This document shows, piece after piece, positions 25,828 to 34,471 of a DNA stretch of 64,000 nt. Each line of letters opens with the position of its first letter. Position 1 is the stretch's first letter. The notes under the pieces are model-generated. The model saw only the letters and a list, made by a program, of their open reading frames with translations, made no database searches and was not told the origin of the DNA. The DNA is taken from assembly GCF_001969385.1 (NCBI RefSeq), contig NZ_CP014796.1, forward strand, positions 1,505,501-1,569,500. The letters run 5' to 3'. A program made the position numbers and the translations under genes. The stretch comes from Salipiger profundus. GTDB lineage: Bacteria; Pseudomonadota; Alphaproteobacteria; Rhodobacterales; Rhodobacteraceae.

Positions 25828-26577
25828 ATGACAGCGCTTCCCGACCGCACGGATCGCAAGCTCGGACTGGTGATCGACCTCGACACCTGCGTCGGCTGTC
25901 ACGCCTGCGTCGTCGCCTGCAAGGGCTGGAACGATCAGGGCTACGGCGCGCCGCTGTCGGATCAGGAGCCCTACGGCGCCGACCCCTCGGGCACCTTTCT
26001 CAACCGCGTCCACAGCTACGAGATCAAGCCCGCGACCGGCGGGGCGCAGCACGTGCATTTCCCCAAGTCCTGCCTTCATTGCGAGGATGCCCCCTGCGTT
26101 CCGGTCTGCCCGACCGGGGCCAGCTACAAGCGGGCCGAGGATGGCATCGTGCTGGTCAACGAGGATGCCTGCATCGGCTGCGGGCTGTGCGCCTGGGCCT
26201 GTCCCTACGGCGCGCGCGAGCTCGACCTCGCCGCAGGGGTGATGAAGAAATGCACCCTCTGCGTCGACCGGATCTACAACGAGGCGCTGCCCGAAGAGGA
26301 CCGCGAGCCCGCCTGCGTGCGCACCTGCCCGGCCAACGCGCGGCATTTCGGCGATCTCGGGGATCCTGACAGTGCGGTCTCGCAACTCGTGGCCGAACGT
26401 GGCGGCATCGACCTCATGCCCGAGCAGGGCGCGAAGCCGGTCAACAAGTACCTGCCGCCGCGCCCGCGCGATGCGTGGGAGGGCGAGGCCGACGTGCTCG
26501 CCCCCTACCTCGCGCTGGTGGCCGAAGAGCCGCAGGGGTTCCTCGGCTGGCTCGATCGCACGCTGGGGAAGATCTGA
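25828..26577 (+). CDS. soeB: Sulfite dehydrogenase iron-sulfur subunit SoeB
   Basis: The 249-residue ferredoxin-like electron-transfer subunit has four Cys groups for four [4Fe-4S] clusters: CVGCHACVVAC, CLHCEDAPCVPVCP, CIGCGLCAWACPYG and the CTLC/CVRTCP pair. This is the DmsB/PsrB/SoeB layout and length. It passes electrons from SoeA to the membrane subunit and quinone pool. The stop is 3 bases before soeC. Confidence 0.92.
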   Translation: MTALPDRTDRKLGLVIDLDTCVGCHACVVACKGWNDQGYGAPLSDQEPYGADPSGTFLNRVHSYEIKPATGGAQHVHFPKSCLHCEDAPCVPVCPTGASYKRAEDGIVLVNEDACIGCGLCAWACPYGARELDLAAGVMKKCTLCVDRIYNEALPEEDREPACVRTCPANARHFGDLGDPDSAVSQLVAERGGIDLMPEQGAKPVNKYLPPRPRDAWEGEADVLAPYLALVAEEPQGFLGWLDRTLGKI

Positions 26578-26580
26578 CGA

Positions 26581-27449
26581 TGCAGCCGGCGCGCTCGCTG
26601 ATCCTCTTCACGACGCTCTCGGGGCTCGGCTTCGGCCTGCTCGTCTGGCTGGGAGTCGACCCGACACCGCCGACCGGCTGGGTCGCGCTGGTGTTCTTCG
26701 CGCTGGCCTTTCTGCTGGCGCTGGGCGGGCTCGCCGCCTCGAGCCGCCACCTTCATCGACCCGAGCGCGCGCTCAGGGCGTTCACGCAATGGCGCACGAG
26801 CTGGCTCTCGCGCGAGGCATGGGCCGCCGCGCTGGCGCTGGCGGTGATGGGGCTGCATGGCCTGCTGCTGGTCCTCGACATCGTGCTGCTGCCACTCGGA
26901 TGGCTCGGCGCGCTGCTGTCGCTCGCCACGGTCACCACCACGGCGATGATCTACGCCAGTCTCAGGACGGTGCCACGCTGGCATCACTGGTCGACGCCGG
27001 CGCTGTTCCTTGGGTTGGCGCTCACCGGCGGCGCGCTGCTTTCGGGCCGGGTGCCGGTGGCAAGCGGGCTGCTGCTGGTGATCGGCGCGCTGCAACTCTG
27101 GGTCTGGTGGGACGGCGACCGCCGCTTTGCCCGCAGCGGCACCACGCTGGCCACCGCCACCGGCCTTGGCGAGGCCGGCACGCCGCGCGCGCTGTTTCCG
27201 CCACACACCGGCGACAACTACCTGCTGCACGAGATGGTCCACGTGGTCGGCCGCCGCCACGCCATGAAACTGCGGGTCATCGCGCTGCTGCTCATGGTGC
27301 TGGTCCCGCTGGGGATGCTGCAACTCCCCATGCCGCATGTTTTCGGCCTGCTGGCCCTTGTCTCGCATGTGGCCGGCGTGCTTGTCTCGCGATGGTTGTT
27401 CTTTGCCGAGGCCGAACATGTCGTGGGCCTCTACTACGGGAGACGTTGA
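26581..27449 (+). CDS. soeC: Sulfite dehydrogenase membrane anchor SoeC (DmsC family)
   Basis: The 289-residue integral membrane protein has eight hydrophobic segments, the DmsC/NrfD-like anchor topology, and a conserved-looking SSRHLHRPERALRAF loop after helix 2. It anchors SoeAB to the cytoplasmic face and donates electrons to quinone. ATG 26581 was chosen over an upstream in-frame start that would overlap soeB. The next gene starts at the base after its stop (TGAGTG). Confidence 0.88.
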
Positions 27450-28403
27450 GTGCCCTTTCTCGCCGGCTTCGATGCCCGCTGGCAGGATGCCACCGACTAT
27501 CTCGAGACCCTGCGTCGCGACCTCTGCGAGGGCCGGCGGCTGGACCTCGTCCCGGACTATCTCGCCGAGGACATCATCCTTCACGATGGTGCGACCGCGC
27601 GCATCGGTCCCGAGGCCGTGGGCACCGCCATCGCGGCACGGCTCGCGGCGCTTCCCGGGCTCACCTGCGTCCGCGAAGACCTGCTCTGGGCTGCCTCCGA
27701 CCGGAACGCCTTCGTGGCGGCGCAGCGCTTCCAGACCGCCGCGCGCCACGACGGGCCCGGGCTCTACGGCGCGCCGACCGGACGGGCGCTGCGCTACCTC
27801 GCGATGAGCAAGCAATGGTGCGTCTCGGGAAGGCTGCGCGCCGCATGGGAGCTGCGTGACGAGACCGCGATCCTGTCGCAGATCGGCGTCTCGCTCGAAG
27901 AGGGTGCGCGCTGGCGGCTGGCGCAGATGCCCGAGGCCCCTGACCCGGTGCCCTCGCCAGACCCGGGGCGCGGCAACGATGACGCCTGGGGTCATACCCT
28001 CGGCGATCTCGTGCACCGGATCATGGGCGGAGAGCTTTCGGTCATCGCGCGGCACTACGATCCCGCCGCCGAGCTCTTCCACCCGGGCGCGGTGGTCGGC
28101 AGCGGCCCGCGCGAGGCCGAGGCGTTCTGGCTGAGCCTGCGCTCGGCCTTCCCCTCGGCCCGCTTCGAGGTCTGCCACCTGCTCGGCGCCGAGGAGCCGC
28201 TGTCGCCGCCGCGCGCCGCGATCCGCTGGCAGCTTGTCGGCAGGCACGACGGCCATGGTGCGTTCGGGGCGCCCACCGGGGCCGAGGTCACCGTGCAGGG
28301 GCTCACCCAGGCCGAGTTCGGCCCAGACGGGTTGCGCCGGGAATGGACGCTCTACGACGCGCCGGGCGTGCTGGCGCAGATCCTGCGCCGGACCGGCGGC
28401 TGA
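27450..28403 (+). CDS. Tandem SnoaL/NTF2-like domain protein, end of soe operon
   Basis: The 317-residue protein is built from two similar alpha+beta cone domains. Each has an LxxDLxxRIM/LRRDLCEGRR helix, a YxxxxxxHxGA segment (DIILHDGATARIGPEAV; ELFHPGAVVGSGPREAE) and FGAPTG or LYGAPTG before W/YxL strands. SnoaL-like folds include polyketide cyclases and small-molecule binding proteins. GTG 27450 directly follows the soeC stop, so co-expression is likely. Any link to sulfite metabolism is inference. It converges on DUF1523 with 3 bases between stops. Confidence 0.7.
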   Translation: MPFLAGFDARWQDATDYLETLRRDLCEGRRLDLVPDYLAEDIILHDGATARIGPEAVGTAIAARLAALPGLTCVREDLLWAASDRNAFVAAQRFQTAARHDGPGLYGAPTGRALRYLAMSKQWCVSGRLRAAWELRDETAILSQIGVSLEEGARWRLAQMPEAPDPVPSPDPGRGNDDAWGHTLGDLVHRIMGGELSVIARHYDPAAELFHPGAVVGSGPREAEAFWLSLRSAFPSARFEVCHLLGAEEPLSPPRAAIRWQLVGRHDGHGAFGAPTGAEVTVQGLTQAEFGPDGLRREWTLYDAPGVLAQILRRTGG

Positions 28404-28406
28404 GCC

Positions 28407-29024
28407 TCAGCGCTTGCGACGGAAGAAGCCGCGGATGCGCCCGCCGGCCTCGTCGAAATTGTCGCCCATCTCGTCCAGCATCGGGTCGATCCGGGCCTGC
28501 CGGAAACGCCGCCAGCGCACCCAGACCGCCCAGACGATGGCGACCAGAAGCGTCAGCAGGATGATGTTGGTCCACGGGATGATGCGCACGTCCGGACCCG
28601 CGACCGGCCGGATGCTGATCGCGTTGGGATAGATCGACAGGAACTCGTTGCGCCAGCCGTAGTGCTTGATCGCCACCCACTGCGGGTCGGCCGAGGTCGA
28701 GCGCAGGTCGGCGGCCTCGGCCTGCAGGTTCGAGGTGTCGAACTTGAAGTAGGGCGGCCAGCCCCAGCCGGTGTCCTCGTTGCGGTAGACCATGACGTCA
28801 TCGTCGTTCAGCCGGGTCTGGATGAAGAACACGTCGCGGTTGCTCACCACGGTGCTCTCACCCGAGGCCGCGTTGGACCAGAACCAGCGATTCTCGCCGG
28901 GGTCGATGCGTTTCTCGTAGGTGTCGGTGATCCGCGCGATGTCATGCTGCGGCAGGGTGTAATGCAGGAAGGCCGCGACCAGCGCCCAGAAGGCGAGGAT
29001 GACGAACCACTTCACGTAAGCCAT
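28407..29024 (-). CDS. DUF1523 family membrane protein
   Basis: The 205-residue protein has a first membrane helix near residues 5-22 (WFVILAFWALVAAFLHYTL), a periplasmic domain with HDIARITDTYEKR (a hallmark of DUF1523 in Rhodobacteraceae), a second helix near 153-170, and a basic cytoplasmic tail. Function unknown. It lies 9 bases downstream of the small membrane protein gene, so the two form an operon. Confidence 0.75.
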   Translation of the reverse strand: MAYVKWFVILAFWALVAAFLHYTLPQHDIARITDTYEKRIDPGENRWFWSNAASGESTVVSNRDVFFIQTRLNDDDVMVYRNEDTGWGWPPYFKFDTSNLQAEAADLRSTSADPQWVAIKHYGWRNEFLSIYPNAISIRPVAGPDVRIIPWTNIILLTLLVAIVWAVWVRWRRFRQARIDPMLDEMGDNFDEAGGRIRGFFRRKR

Positions 29025-29033
29025 GGCGGATCC

Positions 29034-29300
29034 CTAGTGGAAATTGGTCAGGTATACGATGAGCCCTATAAGACAAAGCGGCAGGAGATACACGCCCAGG
29101 ATCAGCTTTCGGCGCAGCGAGTGATCGTAGGTCCTCAGACCCTCGGCGACAAAGGTGTCTCGGTCGCCCGGCCCCCGTGCCTCGTCCCAGTCGCGCTCCA
29201 GCCTGCGCCGCCGCACCCCGCGGGACCAGAGCGACAGTGCGACGTAGACGACGGTCAGCGCGACGAAGCAGATCGCGAGCAGTCGGAGCAGAGCCAGCAT
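29034..29300 (-). CDS. Small two-helix membrane protein
   Basis: The 88-residue protein has hydrophobic segments near residues 4-22 and 66-84 around a basic loop with RDTFVAEGLRTYDHSLRRK. I do not know a function. ATG 29300 was chosen over 29372 because AAAGGA and GAGGG lie directly upstream. It is probably co-transcribed with the DUF1523 gene, as their spacing is only 9 bases. Confidence 0.6.
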   Translation of the reverse strand: MLALLRLLAICFVALTVVYVALSLWSRGVRRRRLERDWDEARGPGDRDTFVAEGLRTYDHSLRRKLILGVYLLPLCLIGLIVYLTNFH

Positions 29301-29458
29301 TCCTTTGCCCTCCCGGCGATGGGCCCAAGCCGACCCGGGCAGATCCTGCCGCGCCTGGCCGGTCGGGATCAAGCCGTGGTCGGGTTTCCCGCACCTTGCC
29401 CGATGAGCGCGCGTGCGGGCATCCTCGGCAGGATCATTTCAGACGCAGGAGCTTTCCC

Positions 29459-30019
29459 ATGCCGCGCCATTTCCTTGTCTCGCTGCCGCTCGCCGCGATG
29501 TTGGCCCTTCCCGCCGCCGCCGACGAGATCACCGACACGCTGCAATCGGCCCTCGACGCATACGAGACCGGCGACGTGCAATACGCGCTCGAGGAACTCG
29601 ACTACGCGCGCTCGAAGCTGCTCGAGATGAAGACCCGATCGCTGGCCGGTTTCCTGCCCGACGCGCCCGAGGGCTGGAGCCGCGAAGTGAGCACCGACGC
29701 AGGTGCCGGGATGGCGATGATGGGCGGTGGCGTCTCGGCCGAGGCCGACTACCATGCCCCAGACGGCGAAAGCTACAGCGTCCAGATGTTCGCCGACAAC
29801 CCGATGGTCGCCAGCATGTCGGCGATGATCGCAAACGCCGGGGCCATGGGGCTGAAGACCGACCGCATCGGCCGCCAGAAATTCGCCGTGCAGGACGACC
29901 AGACGATGGGGCTGATCGCCAACCGCATCCTCGTGCAGGTCGACGGTCCCGACGCCGGGACCCGCAAGTCCCTGCTCGAGGCGATGGACTTCGACAGCAT
30001 GGCGGACTTCGGCGGCTGA
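29459..30019 (+). CDS. Exported protein of unknown function
   Basis: The 186-residue protein has a signal peptide (about residues 1-21, cleavage near AAADE). The mature part has an amphipathic N-terminal helix, a Met/Gly-rich GMAMMGGG stretch and a C-terminal DFDSMADFGG. It is probably periplasmic. The GGAG ribosome site lies 8 bases before ATG 29459. I recognise no family. It is followed by a structured repeat and converges on the creatinase gene. Confidence 0.7.
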   Translation: MPRHFLVSLPLAAMLALPAAADEITDTLQSALDAYETGDVQYALEELDYARSKLLEMKTRSLAGFLPDAPEGWSREVSTDAGAGMAMMGGGVSAEADYHAPDGESYSVQMFADNPMVASMSAMIANAGAMGLKTDRIGRQKFAVQDDQTMGLIANRILVQVDGPDAGTRKSLLEAMDFDSMADFGG

Positions 30020-30060
30020 GCCGCTGTCCCAGAGGAGCGCCCGGCCGCGCGGTCCGGCCT

Positions 30061-30178
30061 GCCTCCGGCGGGGATATTTGCAGCCAGAAGAAACCCGGGC
30101 GCGACGCCCGTCCTTCTTCTCTTTGCAAATACCCTCGGGGGTGAATGCGGCGCAGCCGCAGAGGGGGCAGAGCCCCCT
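30061..30178. repeat. Structured intergenic repeat, copy R1
   Basis: This is the longest form of a four-copy family. A long imperfect inverted repeat (GGGGATATTTGCAGCCAGAA at 30070-30089 versus CTTCTCTTTGCAAATACCC) encloses a GC-rich loop. A shared module follows: AAATACCCTCGGGGG, a small hairpin GCGGC-GCA-GCCGC, and GGGGGCAGAGCCCCC. It fills the convergent gap between the exported protein and creatinase and may act as a bidirectional transcription end. Confidence 0.75.
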
Positions 30179-30184
30179 GCCGCG

Positions 30185-31387
30185 TCAGCCGACCACGTTG
30201 AACGCCGGGCCGTAGGGATAGCCGGTGATGTTCTCGGGGCCATCCTCGGTGATCACGAGGATGTCGTGCTCACGGTAGCCGCCCGCGCCGGGGGTCCCTT
30301 CGGGGATCGTCAGCATCGGCTCCATCGAGATCACCATCCCCGGCTCGAGCACCGTGTCGATATCCTCGCGCAACTCGAGGCCGGCCTCGCGGCCGTAGTA
30401 GTGCGACAGCACGCCGAACGAGTGGCCGTAGCCGAAGGTGCGGTATTGCAGCAGACCGCGTTCGGCGAGGAAGGCGTTGATCTTGCCGGTGAGCTCGGAA
30501 CAGCGCGCCCCCGGTTGCAGCAGCGACATTCCATATTCATGCGCCGCGACGTTCGCCTCCCAGACCGCGCGGGAGGCATCGTCGACCTCGCCCACGAAGA
30601 GCGTGCGCTCGAGCGCCGTGTAGTAGCCCGAGATCATCGGGAAGGTGTTGAGCGACAGGATGTCGCCGCGTTCCAGTCGGCGCGCGGTGACAGGGTTGTG
30701 GGCGCCGTCGGTGTTGATCCCGGACTGGAACCAGACCCAGGTGTCGCGATACTCGGCGTCGGGGAAGCGTTTTGCGATCTCCAGCTCCATGGCATCGCGC
30801 CCGGCCATGGCGACGTCGATCTCGCGCGCGCCCTCGCGGATGGCGTCGCGGATGGCATAGCCGCCGACGTCGGCAACCTGCGCGCCCTGTCGGATCAGCG
30901 CGATCTCGGACGGCGACTTGTGCATCCGCTGGCGCATGGTGGCCGGAGCGATGTCGATGGTCACGACCGGCTCGAGCCAGTCCTCGAGCAGTTCGCGCTG
31001 CACCACCGTCATGTGGTCGGCCTCGTAGCCGACGACGCTGCCCTGTCCGGTGACCGACAGGATGGCGCGCCAGAAGTTGTCCCGCGCCCAGTCCGTGTAG
31101 GTGATGTTGTCGCCGTGACAGCGCCGCCACGGCTGTGCCGCGTCGATGCCGGCGCTGATCGTCACGCTGTCGGCCTCGGTGACGACCAGCGCGTAGGGCC
31201 GGCCGAAGCTGCAGTAGAGAAAGCCCGAGTAGTAGGCGACATTGTGCATCGAGGTCAGCACGCAGGCAGCCACGCCAGCCTCGTCCATCGCCGCGCGCAG
31301 GCCGCGCAGGCGCGTATCGTATTCCTCTGACGGGAACGGCAGGACGCGGTTGCCCTGGTGAAAACGGTAGAATGCGGGACGGTCCAT
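30185..31387 (-). CDS. Creatinase (creatine amidinohydrolase)
   Basis: The 400-residue M24-fold protein hydrolyses creatine to sarcosine and urea. It closely follows the Pseudomonas creatinase sequence: FLYCSFGRPYALVVTE, ISAGIDAAQPWRR, FQSGINTDGAHNPVT with the active-site His, FGYGHSFGVLSHYYGREAGLELREDIDTV, and GAGGYREHDIL with the late Arg/Glu. Length is nearly identical (403 in Pseudomonas). It lacks the metal-ligand set of true M24 aminopeptidases, as creatinases do. ATG 31387 was chosen. No creatininase or sarcosine oxidase is nearby. Confidence 0.93.
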   Translation of the reverse strand: MDRPAFYRFHQGNRVLPFPSEEYDTRLRGLRAAMDEAGVAACVLTSMHNVAYYSGFLYCSFGRPYALVVTEADSVTISAGIDAAQPWRRCHGDNITYTDWARDNFWRAILSVTGQGSVVGYEADHMTVVQRELLEDWLEPVVTIDIAPATMRQRMHKSPSEIALIRQGAQVADVGGYAIRDAIREGAREIDVAMAGRDAMELEIAKRFPDAEYRDTWVWFQSGINTDGAHNPVTARRLERGDILSLNTFPMISGYYTALERTLFVGEVDDASRAVWEANVAAHEYGMSLLQPGARCSELTGKINAFLAERGLLQYRTFGYGHSFGVLSHYYGREAGLELREDIDTVLEPGMVISMEPMLTIPEGTPGAGGYREHDILVITEDGPENITGYPYGPAFNVVG

Positions 31388-31653
31388 CTTGAGCCCTCCT
31401 TTGGGATCGCGGAGGGCCTGACCCGACCCCGCCGCAACGGCAAAGCAAGGTCCCGGCGTACAGGACGGTTGAGACGGGCATGCCTTTGCGGCACTGGCGA
31501 CGCCATCGCCTGCCCATTGCGGAGGATGCGCCGAAACGACGTCGCTGGCAAGAGCCGGCGGGGAAGCCGCCTCCGACCCGCAGGGATATTGCGCGGGTAC
31601 CGCGGGCGCGGCGGGTTCAGATCGGCCGGAGGATATGTCGGGTGGCCCGCGGC

Positions 31654-32010
31654 TCAGGCGGCCGCGAGCCAGAGCTTGTATTGTAGTCGGGCCCCGGCGA
31701 CGCGGGCCCAGCGAAGCTTGCGTTCGAAGAGAGCGAAGGCGCGGCGCGGGTCGCGGTGATCCTCCCAGTTCTCGCCCGGGGCATCGGCCCCGAGGATTTC
31801 CCAGTCGGTGTCGCGCGGCGGTTCGTGCAGGGTGAGGGCCGAGGCTTCCATCAGCCGCACACCCCGCCCCAGCATGAGCGCGTGACGCGCCAGCGTTTCG
31901 GCCTCGGCAGTCGAAAGCCAAGGGGTGCCCGCGCCCGTCGTCGCCGCGCGCACCCACGCATCGAGCGTGGCGCGCGGCGGGTCGTCGGGCGCGAGCAGGG
32001 TCATCGTCAC
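31654..32010 (-). CDS. Small conserved-looking protein downstream of the aldehyde dehydrogenase
   Basis: The 118-residue cytoplasmic protein has no recognised domain. It contains LDAWVRAAT and LARHALMLGRGVRLMEASALTLHEPP, suggesting helical packing. The GTG start at 32010 overlaps the dehydrogenase stop (GTGA); ATG 32004 is the alternative. The coupling suggests an accessory role to that enzyme. Function unknown. The next 266 bases, up to the creatinase start, show no gene. Confidence 0.55.
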   Translation of the reverse strand: MTMTLLAPDDPPRATLDAWVRAATTGAGTPWLSTAEAETLARHALMLGRGVRLMEASALTLHEPPRDTDWEILGADAPGENWEDHRDPRRAFALFERKLRWARVAGARLQYKLWLAAA

Positions 32011-33488
32011 ACGCTGAGGCAGACGTATTTCATCTCGAGGTAGTCCTCGATGCCGTGGTGCGAGCCCTCGCGACCGAGGCCGGATTGCTTGACGCCGCCG
32101 AAGGGGGCCATCTCGGTCGAGATGATGCCGGTGTTCACGCCGACGATGCCGTATTCCAGCGCCTCGGCGACCTTGTACACGCGGCTCAGGTCCTTGGCGT
32201 AGAAGTAGGAGGCCAGCCCGAAGATCGTGTCATTGGCGAGCTCGATGACGTCTTCCTCGGTCTCGAACTTGAACAGCGGCGCGAGCGGGCCGAAGGTCTC
32301 GTCGGTCGAGAACTTCATCTCCTTGGTCGCGCCGGTGACGATGGTCGGCGCCATGAAATTGCCGGGGCCCTGCAGCGTCTCGCCGTCACCGAGGATGAGC
32401 TGCGCGCCCTTCGACTTCGCGTCGGCGATGTGGTCCTGAACCTTCTCGATGGCCTTGGTGGTGATCAGCGGGCCGAGGTCCGTGCCGTCTTCAAGGCCGT
32501 CGCCGACCTTCATGTTGCTGACCGCTTCCTTCAGCTTGGCGGCGAATTCGTCGTAGACGCCGGCCTGCACGTAGATCCGGTTGGCGCAGACGCAGGTCTG
32601 GCCGTTGTTGCGGAACTTGCACATGATCGCGCCCTGCACGGCGGCGTCGAGGTCCGCGTCGTCGAACACGATGAACGGCGCGTTGCCGCCCAGCTCCATC
32701 GAGCACTTCATCACCTGGTCGGCGGCCTGGCCCAGCAGGATGCGGCCGACCTGCGTCGAGCCGGTGAAGGTCAGCTTGCGCACCTTGGGGTTCTCGCAGA
32801 ACTCCTTGCCGGCTTCCGAGGCGCTGTCCGAGGGCAGCATGTTGAACACGCCCGCGGGGATGCCGGCGCGCTCGGCGAGCACCGCCAGCGCGATGGCCGA
32901 AAGCGGCGTCTCCGACGCGGGACGGGCGACGAAGCTGCAGCCCGCGGCGAGCGCCGGGGCGGCCTTGCGGGTGATCATCGCGTTGGGGAAGTTCCACGGC
33001 GTGATCGAGGCCGCGACACCGATCGGCTGCTTGATGACCATGATGCGCTTGTCGCGTTGGTGGCCGGGAATGGTCTCGCCGTAGACGCGCTTGGCCTCTT
33101 CGCCGAAGAACTCGATGAAGCTCGCGCCGTAGGCGATCTCGCCGGCGGCCTCGGCCAGCGGCTTGCCCATCTCGGCGGTCAGGATCTTCGCGAGATCCTG
33201 CTGGTTGGCCATGATCAGGTCGAACCACTTGCGGAGCACCTGCGCGCGCTCCTTGCCGGTCCAGCTCGCCCATTCCTTCTGCGCGATGTAGGCGCCGTCG
33301 ATGGCCCCGGCGATCTGCTCGCGCGACAGGTTGGCCACCTCGGCGATGACGTCGCCACGCGCGGGGTTGGTGACCTCGAAAGTGCCGTCGGCGCCGTCGA
33401 TCCACTCGCCGTTCACGTAGGCCTGGGTCTGCAGGAGGCTGGGATCGTCGAGAAGCGAGGGAAGGTTTGTTTCGGTCTGATCCAGCAT
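32007..33488 (-). CDS. gabD: NAD(P)-dependent succinate-semialdehyde dehydrogenase-like ALDH
   Basis: The 493-residue aldehyde dehydrogenase has catalytic Cys in NNGQTCVCANR, general-base Glu in MELGGNAPF, GSTQVGR in the cofactor fold and PWNFPNAMITRK. The overall sequence fits GabD, which oxidises succinate semialdehyde (or glutarate semialdehyde) to the acid. Odd point: the cofactor-binding Lys usual in the KPAxxTP motif is Arg here (FVARPASETP). It diverges from the hydrolase at 33572 over an 83-base gap. Substrate among semialdehydes is uncertain. Confidence 0.87.
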   Translation of the reverse strand: MLDQTETNLPSLLDDPSLLQTQAYVNGEWIDGADGTFEVTNPARGDVIAEVANLSREQIAGAIDGAYIAQKEWASWTGKERAQVLRKWFDLIMANQQDLAKILTAEMGKPLAEAAGEIAYGASFIEFFGEEAKRVYGETIPGHQRDKRIMVIKQPIGVAASITPWNFPNAMITRKAAPALAAGCSFVARPASETPLSAIALAVLAERAGIPAGVFNMLPSDSASEAGKEFCENPKVRKLTFTGSTQVGRILLGQAADQVMKCSMELGGNAPFIVFDDADLDAAVQGAIMCKFRNNGQTCVCANRIYVQAGVYDEFAAKLKEAVSNMKVGDGLEDGTDLGPLITTKAIEKVQDHIADAKSKGAQLILGDGETLQGPGNFMAPTIVTGATKEMKFSTDETFGPLAPLFKFETEEDVIELANDTIFGLASYFYAKDLSRVYKVAEALEYGIVGVNTGIISTEMAPFGGVKQSGLGREGSHHGIEDYLEMKYVCLSV

Positions 33489-33513
33489 GAGGTCCTCCAG
33501 GGTTTTTCGATTG

Positions 33514-33553
33514 CTGCCTACGGCAGAGCATCAGATACGTTTGAAGTCTAGAC
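33514..33553. promoter_or_regulatory. Two small palindromes in the divergent gabD/hydrolase gap
   Basis: CTGCC-TAC-GGCAG (33514-33526) and GTCTAGAC (33546-33553) sit between the divergent starts at 33488 and 33572. Either could be an operator. No known box is matched with certainty. Confidence 0.3.
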
Positions 33554-33571
33554 CAAGCGGGGAGAAAAGCC

Positions 33572-34360
33572 ATGGATCTGAGCGACGCCTACGCCAACGG
33601 GCCCCATATTGCGCAGGCCGGGACCTACCCGCCCCGCTGGGCCGAGGCCGCCGCCTGCTACCGCAAGGCATTGTCGCTGAAGGGGCGCCTGCGCAGCGGT
33701 CTTCCCTACGGCCGAGGTCCGCGCGAGCGGTTCGACCTGTTCCTGCCCGACGGCCCGCCCGAGGGGCTCGTCGTCTTCGTGCACGGCGGCTACTGGATGG
33801 CCTTCGGCCGCGAGGACTGGTCGCATCTCGCCGGCGGAGCGGTGGCCCGGGGCTGGGCGGTGGCGCTGCCGTCCTACGATCTCTGCCCCGACATCGGGCT
33901 CTCGGGCATCACCCGCCAGATCGCCGCCGCGGTGACGGCGGCCGCGGCCGAGGTCGCGGGGCCGATCCGGCTCGCCGGGCATTCCGCCGGCGGGCACCTC
34001 GTGGCGAGGATGCTCGCGCCGGGGATGCTCCCCGACCCGGTGGCGGCGCGGATTGCGCATGTCATGCCGATCTCGCCGCTCTCCGACCTGCGCCCGCTGA
34101 TGCAGACCGGCATGAACGAAAAGCTGCGGCTCGACGCGGTCGAGGCCTGGGCAGAAAGCCCGGTCGCCATGGCCCCGCCGGAGTGTCCTGTCACGGTCTG
34201 GGTCGGCGCCGACGAGCGGCCGGCCTTCCTCGACCAGGCGCGTTGGCTGAGCGAGGCCTGGCATTGCGACGCGGTCATCGATCCCGGCCGGCACCACTTC
34301 GACGTAATCGACGGGCTCGCGGACCCCGATAGCGCCATGACGCGGCACCTGCTGGCCTGA
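33572..34360 (+). CDS. Alpha/beta hydrolase, kynurenine formamidase-like
   Basis: The 262-residue serine hydrolase of the hormone-sensitive-lipase/arylformamidase type has oxyanion motif HGGYW near residue 70, nucleophile GHSAGGH near 138, Asp in VWVGADE near 210 and His in GRHHFDVID near 240. Kynurenine formamidases share HGGYW and this length, but no other tryptophan-catabolism gene is adjacent, so carboxylesterase or amidase remains open. ATG 33572 was chosen. Confidence 0.75.
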   Translation: MDLSDAYANGPHIAQAGTYPPRWAEAAACYRKALSLKGRLRSGLPYGRGPRERFDLFLPDGPPEGLVVFVHGGYWMAFGREDWSHLAGGAVARGWAVALPSYDLCPDIGLSGITRQIAAAVTAAAAEVAGPIRLAGHSAGGHLVARMLAPGMLPDPVAARIAHVMPISPLSDLRPLMQTGMNEKLRLDAVEAWAESPVAMAPPECPVTVWVGADERPAFLDQARWLSEAWHCDAVIDPGRHHFDVIDGLADPDSAMTRHLLA

Positions 34361-34398
34361 GCCGCGCCGGCCGGCACGGTCCCCGGTGTTTCGCAAAT

Positions 34399-34427
34399 CC
34401 GTAACGCGACTGTCACGCGGCCGTTAC
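34399..34427 (+). promoter_or_regulatory. Three-unit Pho-box-like direct repeat
   Basis: CCGTAAC (34399-34405), CTGTCAC (34410-34416) and CCGTTAC (34421-34427) are 7-mers spaced exactly 11 bases apart, with GCGA and GCGG between. This is the 7-4-7 geometry of PhoB sites (CTGTCAT-N4-CTGTCAC). The array ends 44 bases before the start of the exported phytase/esterase-like gene, which would suit control by phosphate limitation. Confidence 0.6.
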
Positions 34428-34471
34428 CGATGCGGCGCAAGGCCATGCGCGGAACCATCAGGGGACAGGAC

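Noticed and set aside
22311..27449. DMSO or polysulfide reductase instead of sulfite dehydrogenase
   Set aside because: The catalytic subunit lacks a twin-arginine signal, and SoeABC fits the cytoplasmic-facing three-subunit layout known in this group. Not fully excluded.
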